Below, piece after piece: positions 18,845-27,999 of a stretch of 64,000 nt of DNA. The notes beneath the pieces were generated by a model. It was not told where the DNA came from and did no database searches. It saw nothing but the letters and a program-made list of their open reading frames with translations. Position 1 is the stretch's first letter. Each line of letters opens with the position of its first letter. This DNA comes from Domibacillus mangrovi (GTDB lineage: Bacteria > Bacillota > Bacilli > Bacillales > Domibacillaceae): the NCBI RefSeq assembly GCF_001906925.1, contig NZ_MRWQ01000014.1:55461-119460 (forward strand), written 5' to 3'. The position numbers and the translations under genes are program-made.

Positions 18845-20280
18845 TATTTGTACACCTCGTAAAAAAAGTTCGTGAACCGTTCGTCCGGGTCATACTCTTT
18901 TTTCTTTTCAAAAAATTCGCCGATGCGTGGATATGCTTCTGTTAACTGTTCTTTTGATGGATAAGAATAATAAGGCAAGTAATAGCTTCCATCATGATCT
19001 AGCGTCACATCGATCATTTTTTGAATGACCGCTTCTGAGCGCTTTATCCCTTTTCCCGATTTCTCTTGATTAATGAGAAGAACGAGGGCAAACATGTCTT
19101 CTTTTGCATAAGAAAGGACAGCTTGATCACTTTTTTCTACATACCGAATCGTAATATTAAGTAAATTAAACTCTTCTTCTTTTTCCAAAGCGCTCCTTAA
19201 GTCATCAATATAATCCGGGAAATCATCAACTGGTACAAAATATTCCTGCAATACTTCTGTTCGTATACTACTCTCATAAGCCATAAAATTCGTATCTGAC
19301 CGCATCACGTTATTTCTCGTTTCATACGTGCCGCTGTCGTTGCCCATGTACTTTTTTTGAGTGTCCCAAAAAAGATTTTTCCCCCAATCACTGTAGCGGG
19401 ATAAACCGAGCAAAAACTTCGGTAGCGCCACAATGCGTTCTTCTTTCAAATCATTATATTTTGAGAGCTCATTTTGATTATCTGCATATATGTAATCCAT
19501 CACGTACATCTCGCGCAAAAACGTTTCAGGCGCCACCGAGATGCGGGCAAGATGCATCTTAACAGCTGGGTTTCCTTTTACTTCTTTTTCAAAATAAGAG
19601 CTGTATTCACTGTAATTCATCGTGATTGTCTTTTTTTCGTACAATTCATCGTCTGTCAAATGAAGCGTCACATCTAGAACAACGCCAAAAAGGCCGTATC
19701 CCCCGACTATGTATGGAAAAAGATCCGCATGTTCCTGGCGGCTTACATTCAAAATCTCTCCCCTAGGTGTCAATAGCCGGAACGATTCGATCGTATCAAT
19801 CAATGAATCGTTTCGAATATCACGCCCGTGCACATTCACACTTAACGAACCGCCGATTGTGAAAATATTTTGTGACTGCATCACTTTCACAGCCAGACCA
19901 TACGGGTTAATGTGCCTTTGTATGTCATCCCATGTCGCTCCACTCTGCACAGTAATTGTTTTTTCAACTGGATCAAACTTAATGATTTTATTATACGATT
20001 TCATATCAATCATCACAGCCTCCGGATAGTATGTCTGCCCGCCTTGACTATGCTGCATGCCCGCAATCGTCAATTTATCACCTGTTTCATTTGCTTTTTC
20101 AACAATTCTCTTCAGTGTCTCTTCACCGTCTGCTTTTTCAATGCTTTTCACTGCAACCGGCAGTAACCGGCCTGCATCTGCCACAACCGGCTGGGAGCGA
20201 GTTTGCTCATACACATAAAACGAACTGCCGAATAGCCCACAATAAATAAACAGAAACAGGAGTACTTTCCACATCGCCAT
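18844..20280 (-). CDS. Membrane-anchored FAD-linked oxidase
   Basis: About 478 residues. An N-terminal signal anchor (about residues 4-22) precedes an FAD-binding type 4 (PCMH/VAO) domain. This shows IAGMQHSQGGQTYYP, VQSGATWDDIQRHI, IFTIGGSLSVNVHGRD and GGYGLFGVVLDVTL, patterns seen in gulonolactone/aldonolactone oxidases. The C-terminal half is substrate-binding. Expected outside the membrane. The start is ATG 20280 or 20274 behind gagggtg. Coupled to the half-MFS gene. Substrate unknown. Confidence 0.75.
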   Translation of the reverse strand: MAMWKVLLFLFIYCGLFGSSFYVYEQTRSQPVVADAGRLLPVAVKSIEKADGEETLKRIVEKANETGDKLTIAGMQHSQGGQTYYPEAVMIDMKSYNKIIKFDPVEKTITVQSGATWDDIQRHINPYGLAVKVMQSQNIFTIGGSLSVNVHGRDIRNDSLIDTIESFRLLTPRGEILNVSRQEHADLFPYIVGGYGLFGVVLDVTLHLTDDELYEKKTITMNYSEYSSYFEKEVKGNPAVKMHLARISVAPETFLREMYVMDYIYADNQNELSKYNDLKEERIVALPKFLLGLSRYSDWGKNLFWDTQKKYMGNDSGTYETRNNVMRSDTNFMAYESSIRTEVLQEYFVPVDDFPDYIDDLRSALEKEEEFNLLNITIRYVEKSDQAVLSYAKEDMFALVLLINQEKSGKGIKRSEAVIQKMIDVTLDHDGSYYLPYYSYPSKEQLTEAYPRIGEFFEKKKEYDPDERFTNFFYEVYK

Positions 20281-20287
20281 ACACCCT

Positions 20288-20632
20288 CTATTCAAAGATC
20301 TCTTTCTCAAAACACGTCAAATCCACGCGGCCATCCTTCCTGAATGATACACCTTCCGCTTCAAGTAGCAGTCGTTGAACCTCACGTGAATCGTTGTTCG
20401 GAACAGCTATTTCACCTTTGGCATTGACGACTCGGTGCCATGGCAAACCGTATTTCTCACTCATTGAATGCAAAATACGGACAACTTGACGGGCAGCACG
20501 GGGACTGCCCGCCATTCGTGCAACTTGCCCATATGTGACGACATATCCTGGTGGAATTTCTTTTAATATTCGTACGACTTCTATGGTGAATGGGGTTAAA
20601 CGATTTTCTGTTTCTTTACTTTCTCTATCCAC
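20288..20632 (-). CDS. Alkyltransferase-like protein (ATL)
   Basis: 114-residue MGMT-fold DNA-binding protein. The helix-turn-helix region (YGQVARMAGSPRAARQV) is intact, but the active-site motif is PWHRVV rather than PCHRV. The alkyl-accepting Cys is replaced by Trp, as in ATL proteins that bind O6-alkylguanine and hand it to nucleotide excision repair. The GTG start at 20632 overlaps the adeC stop by one base (TAGTG), so it is coupled to adeC. Confidence 0.88.
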   Translation of the reverse strand: MDRESKETENRLTPFTIEVVRILKEIPPGYVVTYGQVARMAGSPRAARQVVRILHSMSEKYGLPWHRVVNAKGEIAVPNNDSREVQRLLLEAEGVSFRKDGRVDLTCFEKEIFE

Positions 20633-22362
20633 TAGCCTTCGTACTCCACATCAATATGCTGAAACGAGTCCACATCAAACAACCCTTTATCTGTTAGCTT
20701 TACATGCGGAATGACGGGCAAGCATAAAAACGATAAAATCATAAAAATATTTTGTGACCCTTCTGCCACAACGGAAAGCTGTTCATTTAAATGATGCAAT
20801 TCCTTAACGACTTCTTCATAAGGCTTGTCTGACATAATACCGCCAACACAGAGCGGAACGGAAGCCAATATTTTTCCTTGATCAACGACAATGAGACCTC
20901 CCTGCATCTGTTCAATTTCTTCAATGGCTATGAGCATATCTTCGTCATTTGTGCCTGCAACGACAAGGTTATGAGAATCATGTGCAACCGTTGAAGCAAT
21001 TGCACCGTTTTTCAAATTCAATCCTTTCACTATTCCCACTCCGATACTGCCCGTCGCATGGTGTCGTTCGCATACTGCGATTTTCAGCTGATCCCGCTTC
21101 GCTTCAGCTTCAAAAAAACCATTGTTTATCTTTACCTTTTCAACTACCTTATTCGTGATTAATTTCCCAGGCAATGCTTCAATCAACATCGCTTTTTGTC
21201 CATCTTGCAGCGGAATTCGCAGTGACTCTTTATACACCTTTTTCATGTTGATTGATTGTTTAACCGAAGCTGGAATCGCTGCCCGCTTCGTCTGCAGCGT
21301 ATTTGCATCAACGACTTTTCCATCTTTTATAATGACCGTTGGATGTAACTTTTGTAGATCTTCAACAATTAACAAATCTGCCGCATAGCCCGGTGCCACC
21401 GCCCCTTTATCATTCAGCTGATGACAAACCGCATTATTGATCGTCGCCATTTGAATCGCAATAAGCGGGTCCAGCCCATGCTTTATAGCGAGCTGTGCCG
21501 CAAAGTTGACCGTTCCTTCTTCCACCAGCTCATCCAAGTGTTTATCATCTGTACAAAATGAAAACCGTGTACTGTTTCTCTCAGTAATACTCGGTAAAAT
21601 GGCTATCAAGTCTTTCGCTGCAGATCCTTCCCTCACAAGGACATGGATACCTCGTCTAGCACGGGATTTCGCTTCAATGGCTGTCACTGCTTCGTGATCA
21701 TTGCGGATCGATGCTATACTGTATACATTCAATGCCTCGTCTGACAAACCAGCCGCATGTCCGTCCACCTTCATATTGCGATCGGTCGCCATCATGATTT
21801 TATCTAACATTCCATCGTCTGCTTTTAATACAGCCGGATAGTCCATTACTTCTGCCAGTCCGATCACGTTATGATGTTTGAGAAACGGACGTAAATCATC
21901 AGCTGTTAATGTGGATCCATTTTGCTCAAATGGTGTCGCGGGTACGCAAGACGGCAGTTTTACCATGATGTCAATCTCCGCATTTTCTCCATCATCCAGC
22001 ATATATTGAATGCCTTTTGTTCCTGCTACATTGGCAATTTCATGCGGGTCTGTTACGACTGTTGTCACACCGTGTCTTAATAGTGCCCGTGAAAATTCTG
22101 ACGGTGTCACCATCGTCGATTCAATATGAATGTGCCCGTCAATAAAGCCCGGCATAACGTACTTGCCTGCTGCATCAATGATCTTTTTTCCTTCTTTATA
22201 TGCACCAATGCCGACAATGTATCCGTCTTTAATGGCGACATCTGCATCAAATACTTCCAGGGAAAATACATCGACAACTTTCCCATTTTGAATAATAATA
22301 TCTGCTTCTTCCAGGTGCTGCGCTGTATGGATAAGCGCTTTAAGTAATTGCTTCATATTCAT
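20632..22362 (-). CDS. adeC: Adenine deaminase
   Basis: Converts adenine to hypoxanthine and ammonia for purine salvage. 576 residues, amidohydrolase superfamily. The metal-binding H-x-H is in GFIDGHIHIEST, with further ligands in DPHEIANVAGTKGI and FCTDDKHLDELVEEG. The C-terminal domain has VAHDSHNLVVAGTND. Length is normal for the bacterial AdeC family. Start at 22362 after agaggga. I see no purine riboswitch in the short upstream gap. First gene of a two-gene unit with the ATL protein. Confidence 0.95.
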   Translation of the reverse strand: MNMKQLLKALIHTAQHLEEADIIIQNGKVVDVFSLEVFDADVAIKDGYIVGIGAYKEGKKIIDAAGKYVMPGFIDGHIHIESTMVTPSEFSRALLRHGVTTVVTDPHEIANVAGTKGIQYMLDDGENAEIDIMVKLPSCVPATPFEQNGSTLTADDLRPFLKHHNVIGLAEVMDYPAVLKADDGMLDKIMMATDRNMKVDGHAAGLSDEALNVYSIASIRNDHEAVTAIEAKSRARRGIHVLVREGSAAKDLIAILPSITERNSTRFSFCTDDKHLDELVEEGTVNFAAQLAIKHGLDPLIAIQMATINNAVCHQLNDKGAVAPGYAADLLIVEDLQKLHPTVIIKDGKVVDANTLQTKRAAIPASVKQSINMKKVYKESLRIPLQDGQKAMLIEALPGKLITNKVVEKVKINNGFFEAEAKRDQLKIAVCERHHATGSIGVGIVKGLNLKNGAIASTVAHDSHNLVVAGTNDEDMLIAIEEIEQMQGGLIVVDQGKILASVPLCVGGIMSDKPYEEVVKELHHLNEQLSVVAEGSQNIFMILSFLCLPVIPHVKLTDKGLFDVDSFQHIDVEYEG

Positions 22363-22522
22363 CCCTCTTTTCTTTTCATCATCTGGTTATTTTTCACATA
22401 GTTTACTTGAAGCTCGTTGATAATCAAACTAAATTCACTGAATTCTATGAAATTAGTTGACACCTGCTCATTATGTAACAGATGATAGTTTTATATCATT
22501 TTATATAAAGGCGGCTATGTTT

Positions 22523-23653
22523 ATGCGCAAATTCGTCTATCTTATTATCTTTTTTTCATTTTTTGATTTATTCACCCAGCTGCCGATTATGAGTCCTTTT
22601 GCTGAGTCGCTCGGTGCGACTCCTTTTTTAACCGGGCTTGTCGTCGGGATGTACTCCTTCTCCAACACAATCGGCAACTTATTTTCCGGTTTTTTAACGG
22701 ATAAAAAAGGACCGTTTCTTGTTTTAGTAACCGGCCTTTTAGCAACGGGTGCGGCACTTTTGTTTTATCAGACAGCGACGGACGCCTGGTCTCTTCTCTC
22801 GATTCGCTTTATGCATGGTTTGCTGGCAGGGCTTATTACACCCGCAGCGTTTACCTATTTGGCTAACGTAACGGCAAAAGAGAAGAAAGGAAAAGGCGCT
22901 GCGATTTCAGGTGCTTTTGTCGGTCTTGCCGCTATTATCGGTCCGGCATTCAGCGGCATTGTAGCCAGCAGAACGAGTGAGACAACGGTGCTGAATGTCA
23001 CAGCTAGTGCAATGCTTCTTTTAGGTATACTCGCTATTTTCCTTTTACGTACATCTATTAAGCCTGATCCAGCAATCAAACAAAAGAGAGATAAAACAGC
23101 GCCATCTCTTTTCCACAATAGGGATGCCTTAAAATCGTTTACTGGCGCATTTCTGCTTATGTTTTCGCAAGGAGTGCTTGCTTATATGCTGCCGCTCAAA
23201 GTCATCCAGCTCGGTTATGACACACAAACAAGCGGCCTTCTTTTAAGTACATTCGGTATTGTTGCGATTCTTGTTTTTCTCTTGCCAATCAACTTACTCT
23301 TTGACCGGTTACGACCGGAATTAACGTTTTCATTTGGGATCGCGACGATGGGGGCAAGTATGCTGCTTATCAGTCAAAGTGAGAATGCTGCTTTTCTTTA
23401 TGCGTTAATGGGCTTATACGGCATTGGTTTTGCCTTTTTATTTCCTTCGATTAATTCATTATTAATTGGCGCAGTTGAACCAGCGCACAGGGGAAAAGCA
23501 TATGGCTACTTTTACGCATTTTTCTCTTTAGGTGTCGTTGCGGGCTCGACTGTAATAGGCGTTATGTCACTATCTCCAGCGGGAGGATTTCTTTTCACTG
23601 GTCTTTTATTAACATCAGCGGGCACTTTTGTCTTTTTAAGAAGAAATAAATAA
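22523..23653 (+). CDS. MFS transporter
   Basis: About 376 residues and twelve transmembrane segments. Loop 2-3 motif GFLTDKKGP near residue 68, and FMHGLLAGLITPAAFTYLAN in helix 4-5. Probably a drug or metabolite exporter of the major facilitator superfamily. Start ATG 22523 is well spaced from aaaggcgg (22517 also possible). Divergent from adeC. Confidence 0.8.
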   Translation: MRKFVYLIIFFSFFDLFTQLPIMSPFAESLGATPFLTGLVVGMYSFSNTIGNLFSGFLTDKKGPFLVLVTGLLATGAALLFYQTATDAWSLLSIRFMHGLLAGLITPAAFTYLANVTAKEKKGKGAAISGAFVGLAAIIGPAFSGIVASRTSETTVLNVTASAMLLLGILAIFLLRTSIKPDPAIKQKRDKTAPSLFHNRDALKSFTGAFLLMFSQGVLAYMLPLKVIQLGYDTQTSGLLLSTFGIVAILVFLLPINLLFDRLRPELTFSFGIATMGASMLLISQSENAAFLYALMGLYGIGFAFLFPSINSLLIGAVEPAHRGKAYGYFYAFFSLGVVAGSTVIGVMSLSPAGGFLFTGLLLTSAGTFVFLRRNK

Positions 23654-23684
23654 CGTGATCAGCCTTGATAGGACAATAAAATTA

Positions 23685-23729
23685 AAAAAGATCCTGAGAA
23701 AACATATATACGTTTTCTCAGGATCTTTA
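23685..23729. terminator. Bidirectional terminator
   Basis: Fifteen-bp stem agatcctgagaaaac with its complement around atatatac, flanked by A and T runs, between the MFS gene and brnQ. Confidence 0.9.
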
Positions 23730-23800
23730 TCATTTAATATTAAGAGTAAACTCCCTTACTAATGGATGATTCATTTGATAAGAATCATTCTTCCATCCAA

Positions 23801-25129
23801 TTAAAATGCTGTCGTTTTCTTACTCATTCCGCTAAACAGATACCCAAGTATACCGCCAACGACAGCAGGAAGGATCCAACCTAATCCTACTGAATACAAG
23901 GGAAGGATCGCTGTAAACAACTCATTGATTGCTTGTATCTTTATTCCTGCTGCATTTAATCCATCAAACAAACTAACAATAAAGGTGAATAAGAAGGCTC
24001 CCTGATAGACCTCTGGTTTCCCTTTAAAAAACGCATGGATAAATGTTAAGAACATTAAACAAATCGCTAACGGATAAATGGCCACTAATACTGGAACAGA
24101 AATACTAATTAATTTCATCAAGCCTATGTTAGCAAAGATCATGCTAAAAAGTGACAAAACGATCGCAAATGTATTGTAAGTAACTTTTGGAAATAATTTA
24201 TGAAAGTAAGAAGCATTAGCCGTGATCAGACCAACACTCGTTGTTAAACAGGCCGCAATAACAATTAAACCTAACAAGATTCTGCCGTAAGGGCCAAAGT
24301 AATAATTGGATACACCCGCTAAAATAGTTCCGCCGTTTTCTAAATAGCCAAGCTTCCCCACACTTCCGGCACCTATATAGGTAAGAGATGTGTAAATAAT
24401 AGCCAAAAGTGCTGCAGCAATTAACCCTGCTTTAAAACAAGTGATCATGACTCGTTTCTTGTCGGTAATCCCTTTTTCTTTAATTGCATTAATTACAATG
24501 ATTCCAAAAACAAAAGAAGCAAGAGCATCCATTGTTAAGTAGCCCTCTTGAAAACCTGTAAAAAATGAATGTTCCATATAATTTTCAGTAGGCGCACTAA
24601 AATTCCCAATTGGATTAATGATTGCTGTCACAATAAGTATTCCGATAAAAAGTAATAAAAGCGGAGTTAAAATTTTCCCTACAATATCTACAATTTTTGA
24701 AGAGTTCATCGAAAAGTAACATGTAATTCCGAAAAATAAAATAGTGAATATTAATAAAGGAAGAAAACCAGTATCTTCACCTAAAAAAGGTTTAACACCT
24801 ATTTCATAAGAAACGCTTCCTGTTCTCGGTATAGCAAATAGGGGCCCAATCGCTAAATAAAGGACTGTCGTAAAAATTAAGCCAAACCAAGGATGAGCTC
24901 GACTAGCCAGCGACTGTAAATCACTTTTACCTGAAAAACCAAATGCCAATACACCGAGTAACGGCAGACCAACTCCAGTGACGATAAACCCAGCATTAGC
25001 CGCCCAGGCGTTATCACCAGCCAATTGACCAAGCATTACCGGAAATATTAAGTTGCCTGCTCCAAAAAATAAAGCAAATAGCATGAAACCAATAGCAATT
25101 ACAAACGAAAATGAACCTTTTTTTGACAC
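23801..25129 (-). CDS. brnQ: Branched-chain amino acid transporter (BrnQ/LIVCS)
   Basis: 442-residue, twelve-segment cation symporter importing Leu/Ile/Val. N-terminal signature ALFFGAGNLIFPVMLGQLAG, and further family segments such as GYLTMDALASFVFGIIVINAIK. Start at 25129 follows aagggtg. The 300 bp upstream is AT-rich; I looked for a T-box or a clear CodY site and do not see one. Confidence 0.93.
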   Translation of the reverse strand: MSKKGSFSFVIAIGFMLFALFFGAGNLIFPVMLGQLAGDNAWAANAGFIVTGVGLPLLGVLAFGFSGKSDLQSLASRAHPWFGLIFTTVLYLAIGPLFAIPRTGSVSYEIGVKPFLGEDTGFLPLLIFTILFFGITCYFSMNSSKIVDIVGKILTPLLLLFIGILIVTAIINPIGNFSAPTENYMEHSFFTGFQEGYLTMDALASFVFGIIVINAIKEKGITDKKRVMITCFKAGLIAAALLAIIYTSLTYIGAGSVGKLGYLENGGTILAGVSNYYFGPYGRILLGLIVIAACLTTSVGLITANASYFHKLFPKVTYNTFAIVLSLFSMIFANIGLMKLISISVPVLVAIYPLAICLMFLTFIHAFFKGKPEVYQGAFLFTFIVSLFDGLNAAGIKIQAINELFTAILPLYSVGLGWILPAVVGGILGYLFSGMSKKTTAF

Positions 25130-25378
25130 TATATCACCCTTCCAAAGATTGAATACAATTACTTATTATTCAATCAATTCTCTCGCTCTTAGTAACAAGC
25201 CTAAATACAAATAATAGTACTATGACGGTATTTTTGTCCATAGAAATATGTAAAATAATTATCGGTTATTAATAACTTAAATTACATTTAAATACTTATA
25301 AACATCTTTTCATTTTACATAAAAGACAATTGCTTAGCTCTCTTACTAAATATGTACAGACGATATTATAACGATTAA

Positions 25379-25428
25379 AAAAGAGGGACTATCCCCGGTC
25401 AGTGAGTAATTGAACAGGAATAGCCCTT
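25379..25428 (-). terminator. Terminator of the 25448 gene
   Basis: Minus-strand aagggctattcc pairs imperfectly with ggggatagtccct and is followed by cttttttt. Confidence 0.7.
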
Positions 25429-25447
25429 ACCGAGCTGCTGTAAAGAT

Positions 25448-25687
25448 CTATCGCCGGGACCGAAAGCGCAGGTGACCCGCTTCCCGGGAGGTCATTGCCC
25501 CGACACCGCGTGCAACATCCGAAGCAATTTCTTGTTGAACTTCAGCAGGATCTGTACCGGCATATCCGGGTTCCATAATAGACGCGAGATCCGGAATATT
25601 GCCAAATTCTTGATCAAATGGCTGCTGAGTGATTGATTGTTGGCGCTTCAGTACTTGCTGTGCAGGTCGATATATTTGTTTTCGCAT
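25448..25687 (-). CDS. Small hypothetical protein
   Basis: 79 residues, hydrophilic, no signal or membrane segment. A basic start (MRKQIYRPAQQVLKRQQS), an acidic middle (FDQEFGNIPD) and a basic Arg-rich end. I do not recognise the family. The size, Gln-rich composition and lone terminator-bounded unit would fit a spore- or stress-related protein, but that is a guess. The start at 25687 follows aaaggagaag; the longer in-frame reading upstream is not supported. Confidence 0.6.
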   Translation of the reverse strand: MRKQIYRPAQQVLKRQQSITQQPFDQEFGNIPDLASIMEPGYAGTDPAEVQQEIASDVARGVGAMTSREAGHLRFRSRR

Positions 25688-25898
25688 AGTTTCTTCTCCT
25701 TTCTTGAACAATTGGCGCCATCTATTATCTTTATTATTATTCCCTGTTTCTATACAGTTAAATACGTTATTTATATCCAAGTAAGTAGATGAGTTACACT
25801 GATCATCTTCTGACAATCTCGTGAACAGTAGCTGAAAAGAGTGAATTTCTTTATCGATTCAGTTATCTTTAAAGAACAGTAAATATCCTTAGGAGGAA

Positions 25899-26204
25899 AT
25901 GATGCTTAAAACAACCATTGGCAAACTGCGATTTATGGGCTATTTTGAAGGAGTTTCTTTGCTTGTCCTGCTTTTCATCGCGATGCCGTTAAAATACGGC
26001 TTTGACATTCCCGAAGCGGTCCGCATCGTCGGTTCGATTCACGGAGCACTGTTCGTTACATATTGCATCGTTATTGCCTATGTAACATTGAAAACGAGAT
26101 GGAACATCATTTGGCCTATTTTGTCCATTGTCGTGGCCTTCATTCCATTCGGCAACTTTATTTTAGATAAAAAATTGCACAAACTTGAAAAAACGTACGG
26201 ATAA
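25899..26204 (+). CDS. ydzA: DUF3817 membrane protein
   Basis: 101-residue protein with three hydrophobic segments and the DUF3817 signature MGYFEGVSLLVLLFIAMPLKY...GSIHGALFV. Function unknown; similar to YdzA of B. subtilis. Start at tandem ATGs 25899/25902 after aggagg. Confidence 0.85.
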   Translation: MMLKTTIGKLRFMGYFEGVSLLVLLFIAMPLKYGFDIPEAVRIVGSIHGALFVTYCIVIAYVTLKTRWNIIWPILSIVVAFIPFGNFILDKKLHKLEKTYG

Positions 26205-26249
26205 AAAAGCAGCCTGGATTATAACACAATGTCCAAACTGCTTTTTTTC
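26203..26249 (+). terminator. Terminator
   Basis: aaaaaagcagcctgga pairs with tccaaactgctttttt (two mismatches), followed by Ts. Confidence 0.75.
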
Positions 26250-26295
26250 ATTATTAGGGTCGATAAATTGCACAAACATCGAAACTGAATGATTA

Positions 26296-26377
26296 ATAAA
26301 GTGAAACTTCATTCAGTGGAGGTTAGGTTCACAGGACGTGACGACCTTAGTCTGCATTCCATTCTCCTAACAAAATA
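26296..26377 (+). repeat. bcr1-like repeat, copy E (5' fragment)
   Basis: Begins ATAAAgtgaaacttcattcagtgg and carries part of the long-form loop (gttcacaggacgtgacg, ccttagtctgc), then decays. Stems 2-5 are absent. Confidence 0.85.
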
Positions 26378-26447
26378 GTGAAGTTATTCCTTTTGATTCG
26401 ACAATACCTCTGTTACACTTAAGAAAATGATTTCAGGAGGAGATTGA

Positions 26448-26969
26448 ATGCGTTTAACTGATAAAAAAGTCATTGCTCTTGTAGAAGATGAATTTGAAGA
26501 TTTGGAACTATGGTATCCGATTTTACGTCTGCAGGAAGAAGGGGCAACCGTTCATTTAGTCGGCAATGAAGCCGGAAAAAAATATATTGGAAAATACGGT
26601 GTTCCAGCTGTATCCGAGTATGCATTTACCGATATTCAAGTGGACGAATACGACGCAATTCTCGTTCCCGGCGGCTGGGCACCGGATAAATTGCGACGTT
26701 ATCCTGAAGTGATCGATTTCGTCCGCAGCATGAACGATGCGAAAAAGCCGATCGGGCAAATTTGCCACGCTGGATGGGTATTGATTTCAGCGAATATTTT
26801 AGATGGTGTCAACGTGACAAGTACACCAGGTATTAAAGATGACATGACGAATGCTGGTTCAACGTGGCACGATGAAGCAGTCGTTACGGACGGACACATT
26901 ATCTCAAGTCGCCGTCCGCCCGACCTGCCGCCTTATGTCAAAGCGTTTGCTGATAAACTAGCTGAATAG
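26448..26969 (+). CDS. PfpI/DJ-1 family protein (YfkM-like)
   Basis: 173-residue class-I glutamine-amidotransferase-like protein of the PfpI branch, linked to general stress and possibly to glycation repair or peptidase activity. The nucleophile elbow IGQICHAGWVLISA has the Cys followed by His, and an upstream Glu lies in VEDEFEDLELWYP. Start at 26448 after aggagga. Followed by a strong terminator. Confidence 0.88.
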   Translation: MRLTDKKVIALVEDEFEDLELWYPILRLQEEGATVHLVGNEAGKKYIGKYGVPAVSEYAFTDIQVDEYDAILVPGGWAPDKLRRYPEVIDFVRSMNDAKKPIGQICHAGWVLISANILDGVNVTSTPGIKDDMTNAGSTWHDEAVVTDGHIISSRRPPDLPPYVKAFADKLAE

Positions 26970-26985
26970 AATAATAGCAAGAAAT

Positions 26986-27012
26986 CCCGCCGATAAGTGG
27001 CGGGTTTTTTTT
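26986..27012 (+). terminator. Terminator
   Basis: cccgcc-gataagt-ggcggg followed by eight Ts. Confidence 0.92.
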
Positions 27013-27206
27013 CAATCATTGCATTCATTTCACTTAATACATCCATCCGGCGATCATATGATTTTCAGACTTCTTTCAATCCTACTTAAATATGGAAAAT
27101 AAACCATTCTTCATATAACAATGAGATTCTTTTCATGATATGATCATAGGAGCTTCTATTAAAGTGGAAAATGAATATATTTAAAATAAACGAAGGAGGA
27201 ATGACG

Positions 27207-27479
27207 ATGCAACGGTACAGAAAAAGAAATACCCCCGCTTTCACCGTATTGGCCTACTTCACATTTTTTGCAGGCATATTTTTGTTTTCAATCGGTCTTT
27301 ACAATGCAGATAGCTTGCAACTGAATGAAAAAGGCTACTACATTGCTGTCATGATTTTAGTAGCGGTTGGCGCGATCTTAACCCAAAAAGTAACGCGCGA
27401 CAACGCGGAAGATAACGAAATTATTGCTCAGGAAGAAGAAGAAAGAAGACGGAATCTGCCGACTAACAAAGCAGAATGA
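27207..27479 (+). CDS. YiaA/YiaB-type two-helix membrane protein
   Basis: 90 residues with two transmembrane segments (about 11-33 and 44-62) and a charged, Glu-rich C-terminal tail. The FTFFAGIFLFSIGLYNA ... KGYYIAVMILVAVGAI pattern matches the YiaAB two-helix domain. Function unknown. ATG 27207 is spaced from aaggagga; 27201 abuts it. Confidence 0.75.
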   Translation: MQRYRKRNTPAFTVLAYFTFFAGIFLFSIGLYNADSLQLNEKGYYIAVMILVAVGAILTQKVTRDNAEDNEIIAQEEEERRRNLPTNKAE

Positions 27480-27485
27480 TCTTGG

Positions 27486-27517
27486 AAGAAGGCACCCATA
27501 CAGTGCCTTCTTTTTTA
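27486..27517 (+). terminator. Terminator
   Basis: agaaggcac-ccatac-agtgccttct followed by Ts. Confidence 0.9.
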
Positions 27518-27657
27518 TAACTTTCTTTTCAGCACATCTTTGCTTTGTTACTTTCTACTCATTTTTCAGCTATTTTGTTCATTTTCCATACGATTTACTC
27601 CATTACTCTCGTTCATTTACCTGAAAAGCTAATTCTGAAACACACTTCTTGCTTCTC

Positions 27658-27814
27658 ATAAAGTGAAACTTCATTCAGTGGGGGTTTTCTTCATCCCCCA
27701 CTGAATGTTAGTTGAACCAATCGGGCTTTTACGGGCAGTTGATCCCTCGCTTATCCTTCTTTTCTTTTCGAAGTCTTGAAGCGGGGGTCTTACTGCCCGT
27801 TGATGCGGGATAAA
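27658..27814 (+). repeat. bcr1-like hairpin repeat, copy D (complete short form)
   Basis: 157 bp, ATAAA at both ends. Stem 1 attcagtggggg (27673-27684) with cccccactgaat (27695-27706) around a 10-nt loop; then tgttagttgaaccaatcgggc; then stem 5 cgggcagt/actgcccg. The actcagg and ccggc modules of the long form are missing. Its 3' end reads into the small gene on the minus strand. Confidence 0.93.
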
Positions 27815-27955
27815 TATCATTGCTTCAATCGGTTCCTCATCCCATGCAACTTCCTTCATTTTCCGACGAATGTATGGAATCTTCCGATGTATATAGAAAA
27901 CCAGAAGTAGTTCCACTACCACACATAACCCCTCGACTACAATTCCTGCATACAT
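27671..27955 (-). CDS. Small membrane protein with repeat-encoded C-terminus
   Basis: A frame of about 94 residues. The first 50 or so look genuine: one transmembrane segment (YAGIVVEGLCVVVELLLVFYI), then a basic/acidic tail. From about residue 50 (MIFIP) onward the codons come from repeat copy D on the opposite strand, so the native C-terminus was replaced or extended by insertion. The ATG at 27955 has agaaaggg before it. No family recognised; it lies just downstream of the superoxide dismutase gene on the same strand. Confidence 0.45.
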   Translation of the reverse strand: MYAGIVVEGLCVVVELLLVFYIHRKIPYIRRKMKEVAWDEEPIEAMIFIPHQRAVRPPLQDFEKKRRISEGSTARKSPIGSTNIQWGMKKTPTE

Positions 27956-27999
27956 AATCCCTTTCTCAGTATTTATCAAAAGCATATTACATTGTTCAA

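Noticed and set aside
22363..22456. Purine riboswitch before adeC
   Set aside because: The gap is too short and shows none of the conserved loop sequences.
25130..25380. T-box leader before brnQ
   Set aside because: No conserved T-box core and no terminator directly before the gene.
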